A stretch of 64,000 nt of DNA from CAVTBT01 sp963733065 (lineage in GTDB: Bacteria; Actinomycetota; Thermoleophilia; Gaiellales; Gaiellaceae), in NCBI GenBank assembly GCA_963733065.1, contig CAVTBT010000004.1, positions 248,001 to 312,000 on the forward strand. Reading direction: 5' to 3'. Every line of letters starts with the position of its first letter. Within the stretch, counting starts at the first letter, position 1. The notes beneath the pieces were generated by a model. The model was not told the DNA's origin and made no database searches. It was given only the letters and a program-made list of their open reading frames with translations. Positions 57,416 to 64,000 of this stretch are shown one piece after another. Made by a program: the position numbers and the translations under genes.

Positions 57416-58592
57416 GTCGCGCTCCTCTCGCCAGTCGTCTGAACTCCGAGTCGGTCACGAGCCCGCCCTTGCGCACGCCGAGCGCCTTGACCTTCGCCAG
57501 CACGTCGGCGTAGCGCTCCTCCGGCAGGTCGACGCCCAGTTGCTCGACCTTGATGCGGATCGAGTCGAGCCCGCTCTTCTTGCCGAGCACGATGCCGCGC
57601 TGTGCGCCGATGAGCTCGCCGGCGTACGGCTCGATGGCCGGTGGATCGTGGAACTGCGCCGCGACCGCACCCGATTCGCGCGTAAAGAGATTCTCGCCGG
57701 TGACGGGCTTCCACGGCTCCAGTGGCGTGCCGGCGGTCTCGGCCACCAGCCGGCCGAGCGCGCGTGCTCGCTCGAGCCGCAGCCTCGTCGGGATGGCGTA
57801 GAGGGCCTCGAGCGCGAGCGCCACCTCGAGCAGGTTCGCGTTCCCGCCCCGTTCGCCCATCCCGTTGATCGTCCCCTGCACCCAGGTTGCGCCGGCCTGC
57901 ACTGCGGCAACCGCAGCCGCGGTCGCGAGCCCGAAGTCGTCGTGGCCGTGCCAGTGCACCGGAAAGGCGTCGCCCAGCCACTCGACCACCGAGCCGACGA
58001 GGAACGCGGCAGCCTCGGGCGTCGCGACCCCGAGCGTGTCGACGACGACGACCTCGCGAGCGCCCGCCTCGACCGCCGCCTCGTAGGCCTCGCGGACGAA
58101 ACCGAGGTCGGCACGCGTGCCGTCGACGCCGAAGTAGGCGACGGTCACTCCGGCGGCGCTCGCCGCACCCACGGCCGTCCGGATGCGGTCCAGCATCGTC
58201 TCGCGCGTGACACCGAGCGCCGCGAGCTTGGCGTCGGAGATCGGGCTCTCGACCACTGCGGCGCGGACGCCCAGCTCCGCGAGCGCCTCGACGTCCGCGG
58301 GCACGGCGCGTGCGAAGCCCCAGACCTCGGCTTGCAGATCTTCCTGCATGATCAGGCGAATGGCCTCGGCGTCCTCCTCCGAGACGCGGGGAAAGCCGGC
58401 CTCGATGCGGTCGATTCCGGCGTCGTCGAGCGCCTTCGCGATGGTCACCTTGTCCTCGGGCGACAGCACCACGCCGACCGTCTGCTCACCGTCGCGGAGC
58501 GTCGTGTCGTAGAGCCCGACGGTCACGTGCGGCTGCGGTTCCAGCGCACGCCGGTTCAAATCGCCGGTCCAGACCTTCGAGCGGTCGAGCAT
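57399..58592 (-). CDS. DRE-TIM metallolyase (homocitrate/isopropylmalate-synthase-like)
   Basis: A 397-residue metal-dependent aldolase/condensing enzyme. LYDTTLRDGEQTVGV is the defining catalytic Arg/metal Asp block, HWHGHDDFGLATAAAVAAVQ the His-x-His metal site and GTINGMGERGGNANL the glycine-rich loop; the C-terminal GKKSGLDSIRIKVEQLG helical part is as in homocitrate/citramalate synthases. GATAGT lies 6 nt before the ATG. Which acyl group or ketoacid it uses is unknown. With RidA it forms a two-gene unit divergent from the CoA ligase. Confidence 0.82.
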   Translation of the reverse strand: MLDRSKVWTGDLNRRALEPQPHVTVGLYDTTLRDGEQTVGVVLSPEDKVTIAKALDDAGIDRIEAGFPRVSEEDAEAIRLIMQEDLQAEVWGFARAVPADVEALAELGVRAAVVESPISDAKLAALGVTRETMLDRIRTAVGAASAAGVTVAYFGVDGTRADLGFVREAYEAAVEAGAREVVVVDTLGVATPEAAAFLVGSVVEWLGDAFPVHWHGHDDFGLATAAAVAAVQAGATWVQGTINGMGERGGNANLLEVALALEALYAIPTRLRLERARALGRLVAETAGTPLEPWKPVTGENLFTRESGAVAAQFHDPPAIEPYAGELIGAQRGIVLGKKSGLDSIRIKVEQLGVDLPEERYADVLAKVKALGVRKGGLVTDSEFRRLARGARHVPPP

Positions 58593-58651
58593 GAACGGAC
58601 TATCGCATCGCGCGCTTGTCGCCTGCCGTCTACTGCCGGATACTCACGCCC

Positions 58652-59944
58652 GTGATCTTCGAGCCCGGCGTCGAGACGATGCCGCGCGAGCAGCTCCGTG
58701 AGCTGCAGGTGCAACGCCTCCGCGGGGTCGTGGCAGCCGTGAAGGACGCGGTGCCGCTGTACCGCGAGCGCCTCGCGGACGTCGAGTCGAACGGCATCCG
58801 TGCCCTCGACGACCTGAGCCGGTTGCCGTTCACCCGCAAGGACGACCTGCGCGACACCTATCCGTTCGGCCTGTTCGCCGTGCCGCGGGAGCGCATCGCG
58901 CGCCTCCACGCCTCGTCGGGGACGACGGGCAAGCCGACGGTCGTCGGGTACACCGCACACGATCTCGACGTCTTCGCGCGGGTCGTCGCGCGCTGCCTCG
59001 CCATGGCCGGCGCGGAGCCGGGGATGACGCTGCACAACGCGTACGGCTACGGCCTCTTCACCGGCGGTCTCGGCCTGCACGACGGCGGCGGCCGCCTCGG
59101 GCTGTCGGTCGTGCCCGTGTCCGGGGGCATGACGGAGCGGCAGGTGACCCTCATCGCCGACCTGCGCCCGGACGTGATCGCCTGCACGCCGAGCTACGCG
59201 CTGACGCTCGTGCAGGCGCTCCACGACCACGGCCTCGTGCCGCAGGAGATCAGCCTCCGCTTCGCCGTGCTCGGAGCAGAGCCGTGGACCGAGCGCATGC
59301 GTGACGACATCGACGCCGGCCTCGGCGTCCGCTGCACGAATCTCTTCGGGCTCTCCGAGATCATCGGCCCCGGCGTCTCCGGGGAATGCGTGGAGGCCCG
59401 AAGCGGCCTGCACGTGAACGAGGACCATTTCTTCCCGGAGGTCGTCGACCCGGAGACCGGCGCGCAGCTCGCGGACGGCGAGGAGGGGGTGCTCGTCATC
59501 ACGACGCTCACGAAGGAGGCGCTGCCACTCGTCCGCTACTGGACCGGCGACCTCACGACGCTGACCTCGGAGCCCTGCGCCTGCGGCAGGACACTCGTCC
59601 GGATGGGGCCGATCGTGGGCCGGACGGACGACATGCTGATCGTGCGCGGCGTCAACGTCTACCCGTCGCAGGTGGGAGCAGTGCTGGGCAGCCTGCCGGA
59701 GCTGTCGCCGCACTTCGGCCTCGAGGTGCGCCGCGAGGGCACGCTGGACGAGGTCGAGGTCGTCGCGGAGCTGACGACCGACGCTGCAGCCGCAGCCGAC
59801 ACCGCGCTGCAGCAGCGTGCCGAGCAGCTCCTCAGGGAGACGATCGGCTGCACGATGCACGTCCGGCTCGTCCAGCCCGGCGAGGCACCCCGCTCCGAAG
59901 GCGGCAAGATCCAGCGGGTAAGCGATCTGCGCACCCGAGCCTGA
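58652..59944 (+). CDS. Phenylacetate-CoA ligase-like AMP-forming enzyme
   Basis: A 430-residue acyl-CoA ligase of the PaaK branch. ARLHASSGTTGKPTVVGYTA is the P-loop, FAVLGAEPWTERMRDDIDAG and NLFGLSEIIGPGVSGEC the substrate/AMP region, VRYWTGDLTTLTSEPCACGR and GRTDDMLIVRGVNVYPSQV the hinge, SEGGKIQRVSDL the end with the catalytic Lys. GATACT ends 7 nt before this GTG, so the start is leaderless; earlier in-frame codons are not needed. The acid substrate is unknown. Confidence 0.87.
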   Translation: MIFEPGVETMPREQLRELQVQRLRGVVAAVKDAVPLYRERLADVESNGIRALDDLSRLPFTRKDDLRDTYPFGLFAVPRERIARLHASSGTTGKPTVVGYTAHDLDVFARVVARCLAMAGAEPGMTLHNAYGYGLFTGGLGLHDGGGRLGLSVVPVSGGMTERQVTLIADLRPDVIACTPSYALTLVQALHDHGLVPQEISLRFAVLGAEPWTERMRDDIDAGLGVRCTNLFGLSEIIGPGVSGECVEARSGLHVNEDHFFPEVVDPETGAQLADGEEGVLVITTLTKEALPLVRYWTGDLTTLTSEPCACGRTLVRMGPIVGRTDDMLIVRGVNVYPSQVGAVLGSLPELSPHFGLEVRREGTLDEVEVVAELTTDAAAAADTALQQRAEQLLRETIGCTMHVRLVQPGEAPRSEGGKIQRVSDLRTRA

Positions 59945-59983
59945 CCCACCCCCGGTGGTGGAGCCTCGGCGTGGAGCGCGTTG

Positions 59984-60349
59984 CTAGGGGCGAATCTCTT
60001 GCAGGATCCAGCTGTTGCCGTCCGGATCGCTGAAGAACGCGAACAGGAACCCGCCCAGGTCGCGCGGCTCGCTGATCTCGACCCCGCGCGCCACGAGCTC
60101 GTCGCGCGCGGCGGCCATGTCCGTGACGACCAGCTGGAGACCCTCGACTGATCCCGGCTCCATCTGGGAGAGCCCGGTGCCGATCGCGATCGAGCAGTAC
60201 GAGCCGGGCGGCGTCAGCTGCACGACCCGCATCCCGTTGTCGAAGCTCCGGTCGTGGTCGGCGTTGAACCCGACCTGGTCGGTGTAGAACGCCTTCGCGC
60301 GGTCGACGTCCGCGACCGGAACCTGCACCACCTCGAGCCTGAAGTCCAC
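59984..60349 (-). CDS. VOC-family (glyoxalase-like) protein
   Basis: A 121-residue beta-alpha-beta-beta-beta protein of the vicinal oxygen chelate superfamily. LEVVQVPVADVDRAKAFYTD, QVGFNADHDRSFDNGMRVVQ, GSYCSIAIGTGLSQMEPGSV, EGLQLVVTDMAAARDELVAR and FFSDPDGNSWILQEIRP are in order. The C-terminal Glu of LQE is the usual metal ligand. AAGGTGG lies before the GTG. Typical of proteins annotated as glyoxalase; function unproven. Confidence 0.85.
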   Translation of the reverse strand: MDFRLEVVQVPVADVDRAKAFYTDQVGFNADHDRSFDNGMRVVQLTPPGSYCSIAIGTGLSQMEPGSVEGLQLVVTDMAAARDELVARGVEISEPRDLGGFLFAFFSDPDGNSWILQEIRP

Positions 60350-60401
60350 GCCGGCCACCTTACGCGAGCTCGGCGAGGCGATCGGTGAGCACGACTCGGT
60401 G

Positions 60402-61559
60402 CTAGGCGGCGATGATGCCGTCGGGGAACGGCGAGAGCTGCTCGACGCCGCTCTCAGTGACCAGGAAGTTGTCCTCGACCCGGAGTCCGCCGCCCTCCGG
60501 CCAGTAGACGCCCGGCTCGATCGCGAGCACCATCCCACTCTCGACGGCGCCCCCGCCCGCCTGGTGGGCGTAGGGCGGCTCGTGCGCGCGGGCGCCGACG
60601 CCGTGAGCGATCGGATGCGACGGCTGACCGGGGTAGCCGGCCTCCGCGATCGACCGTCGGCACTCGCGGTCGAGGTCGGCGAGGCTCGCCCCCGGTCTGA
60701 CCAGGCTGGTTGTGGAGGTGTACACCTCCATCAGCGCCTGCTCGAGCTCGCGGTAGCGGTCCTCGAGCTCGCCGCAGACGAGGTTCTTCGTGTGGTCGCA
60801 CCAGTAGCCGTCGGCGCAGACCCAGATCTCGAAGAGCGTCGGCTGGCCCTCGACGACCGGGCGGTTGGACGTCGCCGTGAACGTGCGGATCCCGGGCCCG
60901 GACCACACGAGCGAGAAGCCGAGCGCGAGCTCGACCGCTCCACCCCAGCCGGTGCCTTCGCCGTGCACGAACCCCTCCCACTCCGCCGCGACCTGGGCCT
61001 CCGTCAGGCCCGGCCTGATCACCCCTCGTACGTGATCCATCGCCGCCGCGGCGATCTCGTTCGCGAGTCTCATGCGCGCGATCTCCTGCTCGGTCTTGAT
61101 CGCGCGCGCCTCGTTCAGGAGCGGCGTCGCGTCGTCGGCCTCCGGAAACGCGTCGAACCACGCCTTCGGGTACGTCGTCGGCTCGCCGACCATCCGGTCC
61201 GCGGCCTGCGTTCCCATCGAAAGCTCGAGGCCCACGCGGCCGAAGCCGCCGGCGATCTGACGGGCAAGATCGAGCGTGCGGAGACCCGGCGGCCTCGGGT
61301 CGGTCTCGGCGTAGCCGGCGAAGAAGCGCACGTCGCTCGTCCACGCCATCCGGTCGGCGTCGGCCTCCGAGGCCTCGAGGCAGATCAGCACTGGGTCGCC
61401 GTCGCGCGGGAAGACAACGGCGTCGTAGCCCTTCATCCCCCAGAAGTTCGTGAGGTACAGGACGTTGTCGGGCGCGCGCACCACGAGCGCATCGAGGTCG
61501 TACTGGCCCATGAGCGCACGGACGCGGTCGAGCTTCGGATCGTCGCGCGGCCAGGTCAT
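60402..61559 (-). CDS. M24-family Xaa-Pro aminopeptidase-like metallohydrolase
   Basis: A 385-residue pita-bread enzyme keeping the full dinuclear metal site: IWVCADGYWCDHTKNLV (two Asp), HPIAHGVGARAHEPPYA (His), LAIEPGVYWP (Glu) and GLRVEDNFLVTE (Glu). The N-terminal creatinase-like domain begins KLDRVRALMGQYDLDALVVR. It differs clearly from the creatinase-like M24 protein at the other end of the cluster. The ATG at 61559 is chosen to begin shortly before that helix; others are possible. A 166-bp spacer with no features follows upstream. Confidence 0.87.
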   Translation of the reverse strand: MTWPRDDPKLDRVRALMGQYDLDALVVRAPDNVLYLTNFWGMKGYDAVVFPRDGDPVLICLEASEADADRMAWTSDVRFFAGYAETDPRPPGLRTLDLARQIAGGFGRVGLELSMGTQAADRMVGEPTTYPKAWFDAFPEADDATPLLNEARAIKTEQEIARMRLANEIAAAAMDHVRGVIRPGLTEAQVAAEWEGFVHGEGTGWGGAVELALGFSLVWSGPGIRTFTATSNRPVVEGQPTLFEIWVCADGYWCDHTKNLVCGELEDRYRELEQALMEVYTSTTSLVRPGASLADLDRECRRSIAEAGYPGQPSHPIAHGVGARAHEPPYAHQAGGGAVESGMVLAIEPGVYWPEGGGLRVEDNFLVTESGVEQLSPFPDGIIAA

Positions 61560-61725
61560 CGACTGCGCCGCAGCCGACAGCCGCGCGCCGAGAGCGCCGA
61601 ATCGGCACAGATCCGACACGAACGCGTGCGGATGTCATGGGTATCGTCGATCGCCGAGGGAGGCGGGAAGGCGCCCCACCCAGGGTGGGGGTGCGCTTGC
61701 GGCGACGCGCCCCGCAAAGTGCGCG

Positions 61726-62592
61726 TCACCACCGGACGCGGGCAGGCGCCGGCTCGCCGTGCGCCTCTTGCCACGACACGACGGGGTTCCGCAGCACGCC
61801 GATGCCTTCGATCTCGCACTCCATCACGTCGCCCGGGCGCAGATAGAGCGACGCGGCATCCTCGGAGAAGCCCGCCACCCCGGACACGGTCCCCGTCGAG
61901 ACGACATCCCCCGCGGAGTAGCCGAGCGCCGAGTAGTGGCTCACGATCTCCGGGATCGTGACGCTCATGTTCCCCGAGTGCGACGTCTGGCGCGGGGCGC
62001 CGTTGACGCGGAGCTCCATCCGCAGATCGTGCGGATCCGGGATCTCGTCGGGCGTGACGATCCACGGCCCGAGCGGACAGAACGTGTCGATCGCCTTGCA
62101 GAAGCTGAACACGCCCGACCGCATCTCGCGTCGCTGGATGTCTCGCGCCGTGATGTCGTTGAAGATCACGTAGCCGGCCACGTACTCTGTTGCCTCCTCC
62201 GGCGAGAACCACTTCCCGGCCTTGCCGATCACCACGGCGAGCTCCAGCTCGTAGTCGAGCTCCTCCGTCAGGTGCTCGGGGTACACGACCGGATCGTCCG
62301 GGCCGACGATCGCGTCGACGTTCTGGAAGAACACGATCCAGGGCGCGATCTCGTGGGTCCAGCCGATGGTCTTCGACTCCTCCTCGTGCTCGCGGAAGTT
62401 GCCCGCCGTGTGGAAGAACTTCTTCGGGACGATCGGAGCCCGGAGCCGGGCCCCCTCGAGTGCGACGCGCTCGCCCGTGTCCGCCGCGCCGCCGCGCTCG
62501 AAGTACTCACGCATCGTCGCGACGTCGAGGACGGCGATCTCGTCGCCGTCGACGCGGCCGACGCGGCCCTCGCCGAACGTGACGAGCTTCAT
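61726..62592 (-). CDS. Fumarylacetoacetate hydrolase-family protein
   Basis: A 288-residue enzyme hydrolysing or decarboxylating C-C bonds in beta-diketo acids. KKFFHTAGNFREHEEESKTI is the N-terminal active loop, VYPEHLTEELDYELELAVVIG provides the Glu-x-Glu metal site, YVIFNDITARDIQRREMRSG and DTFCPLGPWIVTPDEIPDPH follow, and STGTVSGVAGFS, RPGDVMECEIEGIGVLRNPV close it. Start overlaps the M20 stop by 4 nt, so the two are coupled. Likely part of the catabolic set. Confidence 0.9.
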   Translation of the reverse strand: MKLVTFGEGRVGRVDGDEIAVLDVATMREYFERGGAADTGERVALEGARLRAPIVPKKFFHTAGNFREHEEESKTIGWTHEIAPWIVFFQNVDAIVGPDDPVVYPEHLTEELDYELELAVVIGKAGKWFSPEEATEYVAGYVIFNDITARDIQRREMRSGVFSFCKAIDTFCPLGPWIVTPDEIPDPHDLRMELRVNGAPRQTSHSGNMSVTIPEIVSHYSALGYSAGDVVSTGTVSGVAGFSEDAASLYLRPGDVMECEIEGIGVLRNPVVSWQEAHGEPAPARVRW

Positions 62593-63788
62593 GCAGCGAC
62601 CCCGCACACCTTCATCGCTGCCCGAGCGTAGACCTCGGCCGTCTTGACGAGCCCGTCCACGGCCAGGTTCTCTCCCAGCTCCGCGTCGGGGAGCCCGCTC
62701 GACGTGCCGTAGTTGACCGTCTCGATGCCGTAGCGCGTCAGCACGGAGGCGTCCGAGAACCAGCGCGTCACGTCGCGTTCCGGCTCGGCGCCGAAAACAT
62801 CCGCGTGCGCCTCGGCAAGCGAGCCCACGAGTGGGTGCTCGTCGTCGATCCGGGCCCCGGGCGCGGTCACGTACACCTCTGCCTCCACCCCGTCCAGACC
62901 GCGTGCCCACTCGAGCGCCGTCCGCCGAGCCTCCGCCATCGACACGTCCGGCGGGACGCGCAGGTCGAGGAACAGCTCCGTGGCATGCGGCGTTCGTGAG
63001 GCGCGCCAACCGAACCCGCCGCCGATCGCACCGAGGTTGGCCACGCCGCGGACGTCGCCGTAGGACATCCGCTCCTCCCAGGTCGGCAGCCACTCGAGCA
63101 CCGTGTCGATCACGGAGCGCATCTTCACGATCGAATTCTCCTGCAGGCGGCCTGAGGAGAAGGCCGTGTGGATGAACGGGCCGCGCACGCACAGCCGCAA
63201 CCACAGCGCGCCGAAGTGTGCGAGCACCAGCTTGTTCTCGGTCGGCTCGCCGAGGATGCAGACGTCCGCAGCCCCTCCGTGCCCGACGAGGTAGCGGGAC
63301 CCGGCGGCGTAGCCCCGGTACTCGGCGCCCTGGGCGTCGCCCTGCTGCGTCTTCTCGATCTCGCCGCAGACGGCGGCGATCATGACGTCGCCCCGCAGCC
63401 GCACACCCGCGTCGCGCAACGAACGGACGGCCTCGGCGTAGCACGCAAGCGCGCCTTTCATGTTCGAGATGCCGAGCCCGTAGATGCGCCCGTCGCGCTC
63501 GAAGCCGGCCGGCTGAAAGCCCGGAATGCCGGCGAGCCACGGCTCGCGCCCGGAGTACGACGTGTCGAGGTGGCCGTTGAACATCAGCGTCGGCCCGCCA
63601 CCCTCGCCCGGCCACGTACCGAGCACGTTCGCGCGCCCGTCCTCGACCTGCTGCCACTGGACGCCCAGGCCGACGGCACGCAGCTCCTCCTGCATGACGC
63701 GAGCACACGCCTCTTCCGAGCCGGTGAACGAAGGCGTCGAGACGAGCCGCACGGCGAGGTCGACGAGTCGGCGGGCATCGATCTTCAC
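62589..63788 (-). CDS. M20-family peptidase/amidohydrolase (ArgE/DapE-like)
   Basis: A 399-residue zinc amidohydrolase. LMFNGHLDTSYSGREPWLAG carries the first His and Asp, GLGISNMKGALACYAEAVRS the bridging region, AAVCGEIEKTQQGDAQGAEY the Glu-Glu pair and VCILGEPTENKLVLAHFGAL the next ligand. The dimerisation insert (FIHTAFSSGRLQENSIVKMR) is present. It removes an acyl or amino-acid group from an unidentified amide. Overlaps the FAH gene and the upstream gene by 4 nt each. Confidence 0.88.
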   Translation of the reverse strand: MKIDARRLVDLAVRLVSTPSFTGSEEACARVMQEELRAVGLGVQWQQVEDGRANVLGTWPGEGGGPTLMFNGHLDTSYSGREPWLAGIPGFQPAGFERDGRIYGLGISNMKGALACYAEAVRSLRDAGVRLRGDVMIAAVCGEIEKTQQGDAQGAEYRGYAAGSRYLVGHGGAADVCILGEPTENKLVLAHFGALWLRLCVRGPFIHTAFSSGRLQENSIVKMRSVIDTVLEWLPTWEERMSYGDVRGVANLGAIGGGFGWRASRTPHATELFLDLRVPPDVSMAEARRTALEWARGLDGVEAEVYVTAPGARIDDEHPLVGSLAEAHADVFGAEPERDVTRWFSDASVLTRYGIETVNYGTSSGLPDAELGENLAVDGLVKTAEVYARAAMKVCGVAA

Positions 63789-64000
63789 GCGCTCCTCCCG
63801 GCTGCGAGTTTGACAGCGACCGGCACCGCGAAGCCGTCTCCCGTCCGATGCTCCTCGAGGAGCTCGTCGAAGCGACGTCGTATCTCGTCCTGCATCGCCT
63901 GGCTCTGAGAGAGCACGAGGGGCCGCACGCGCACGGTGCCGTCCACGAGACCGTGCCAGAGCTCGTCGGCGCTCACCAGCGGCAGCATGAAGTCGACGGT
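63785..64000 (-). CDS. Probable SAM-dependent methyltransferase, C-terminal end (partial)
   Basis: The frame is open to the right edge; only the last 71 residues are visible. FMLPLVSADELWHGLVDGTV, LVLSQSQAMQDEIRRRFDEL and YRTGDG-like EHRTGDGFAVPVAVKLAAGR are typical of the C-terminus of class I methyltransferases, where the final strand pair ends in 'V-K-L-A-x-G'. The SAM motif itself lies outside the window, so the call is provisional. Overlaps the M20 start by 4 nt, placing it upstream in the same operon. Confidence 0.55.
   Translation of the reverse strand, partial: TVDFMLPLVSADELWHGLVDGTVRVRPLVLSQSQAMQDEIRRRFDELLEEHRTGDGFAVPVAVKLAAGRSA

Noticed and set aside
59945..59983. CCACC/GGTGG inverted repeat as a bidirectional terminator
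   Set aside because: Short stem without a T-run on either side; not distinguishable from chance in a high-GC sequence.

Overview
The window reads as a high-GC, Gram-positive chromosome segment, most likely an actinobacterium of the class Thermoleophilia (Gaiellales/Solirubrobacterales type). The evidence is the uniformly high-GC codon use, frequent GTG/TTG starts, WhiA, HemQ, a Ku protein, a GlpX-type fructose bisphosphatase, a class I aldolase and the gap/pgk/tpiA/whiA/uvrC neighbourhood. No name-giving marker such as 16S rRNA is present, so the placement is an inference. Many genes have a TANNNT-like -10 hexamer ending only 6-10 nt before the start codon, which indicates widespread leaderless mRNAs. 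Five divergent gene pairs share one quasi-palindromic -10 between starts only 19-24 bp apart.

Layout. 1-14 kb: end of an MFS transporter, corA, an unusual acyltransferase-3/HATPase fusion lying between two copies of the corA 3' end, ku, a small Zn-ribbon protein, a receiver protein, a patatin, a HIT protein, a frameshifted hybrid sensor kinase, tRNA-Gly(CCC), phage-like and secreted small genes, a flavin monooxygenase and a frameshifted redoxin. 14-28 kb: central carbon metabolism and housekeeping. Class I aldolase and glpX form one operon, argS and a K+-channel/RCK protein another, then an M48 protease, a phosphoesterase and an ECF sigma factor, then tpiA-gpmI and gap-pgk, and whiA-ogt. Upstream of gap lies a pair of 147/149-bp tandem repeats whose stems differ in sequence but keep pairing, a strong candidate structured RNA. 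28-37 kb: pruA, a flippase-like membrane protein, uvrC, a lipoprotein glycosidase and hemQ, most in divergent pairs. 37-46 kb: an accessory region with bcp, a secreted jelly-roll protein behind a structured leader, a GFA-family gene between 70-bp direct repeats, an integrase remnant, tRNA-Leu(CAG) and a frameshifted subtilase. 46-48 kb: tag and a secreted GH26-like protein.

48-64 kb is a catabolic region. One nine-gene operon, with overlapping or nearly touching genes, encodes a flavin monooxygenase, two different ketopantoate-reductase-like enzymes, a complete branched-chain-amino-acid-type ABC importer and a creatinase-like M24 protein. It starts at a promoter carrying two copies of a GTGACATGTC operator. 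Next to it are RidA, a DRE-TIM aldolase/lyase, a phenylacetate-CoA-ligase-like enzyme, a VOC protein, a second (metal-type) M24 peptidase, a FAH-family hydrolase, an M20 amidohydrolase and the end of a probable methyltransferase. Together they suggest uptake and breakdown of an unidentified amide- or amino-acid-like compound.

Five genes are split by a single inserted or deleted base, four of them clearly in G/C runs: the hybrid kinase, redoxin, tautomerase, subtilase and M24. Uncorrected sequencing errors are the simplest explanation, though each could be real.
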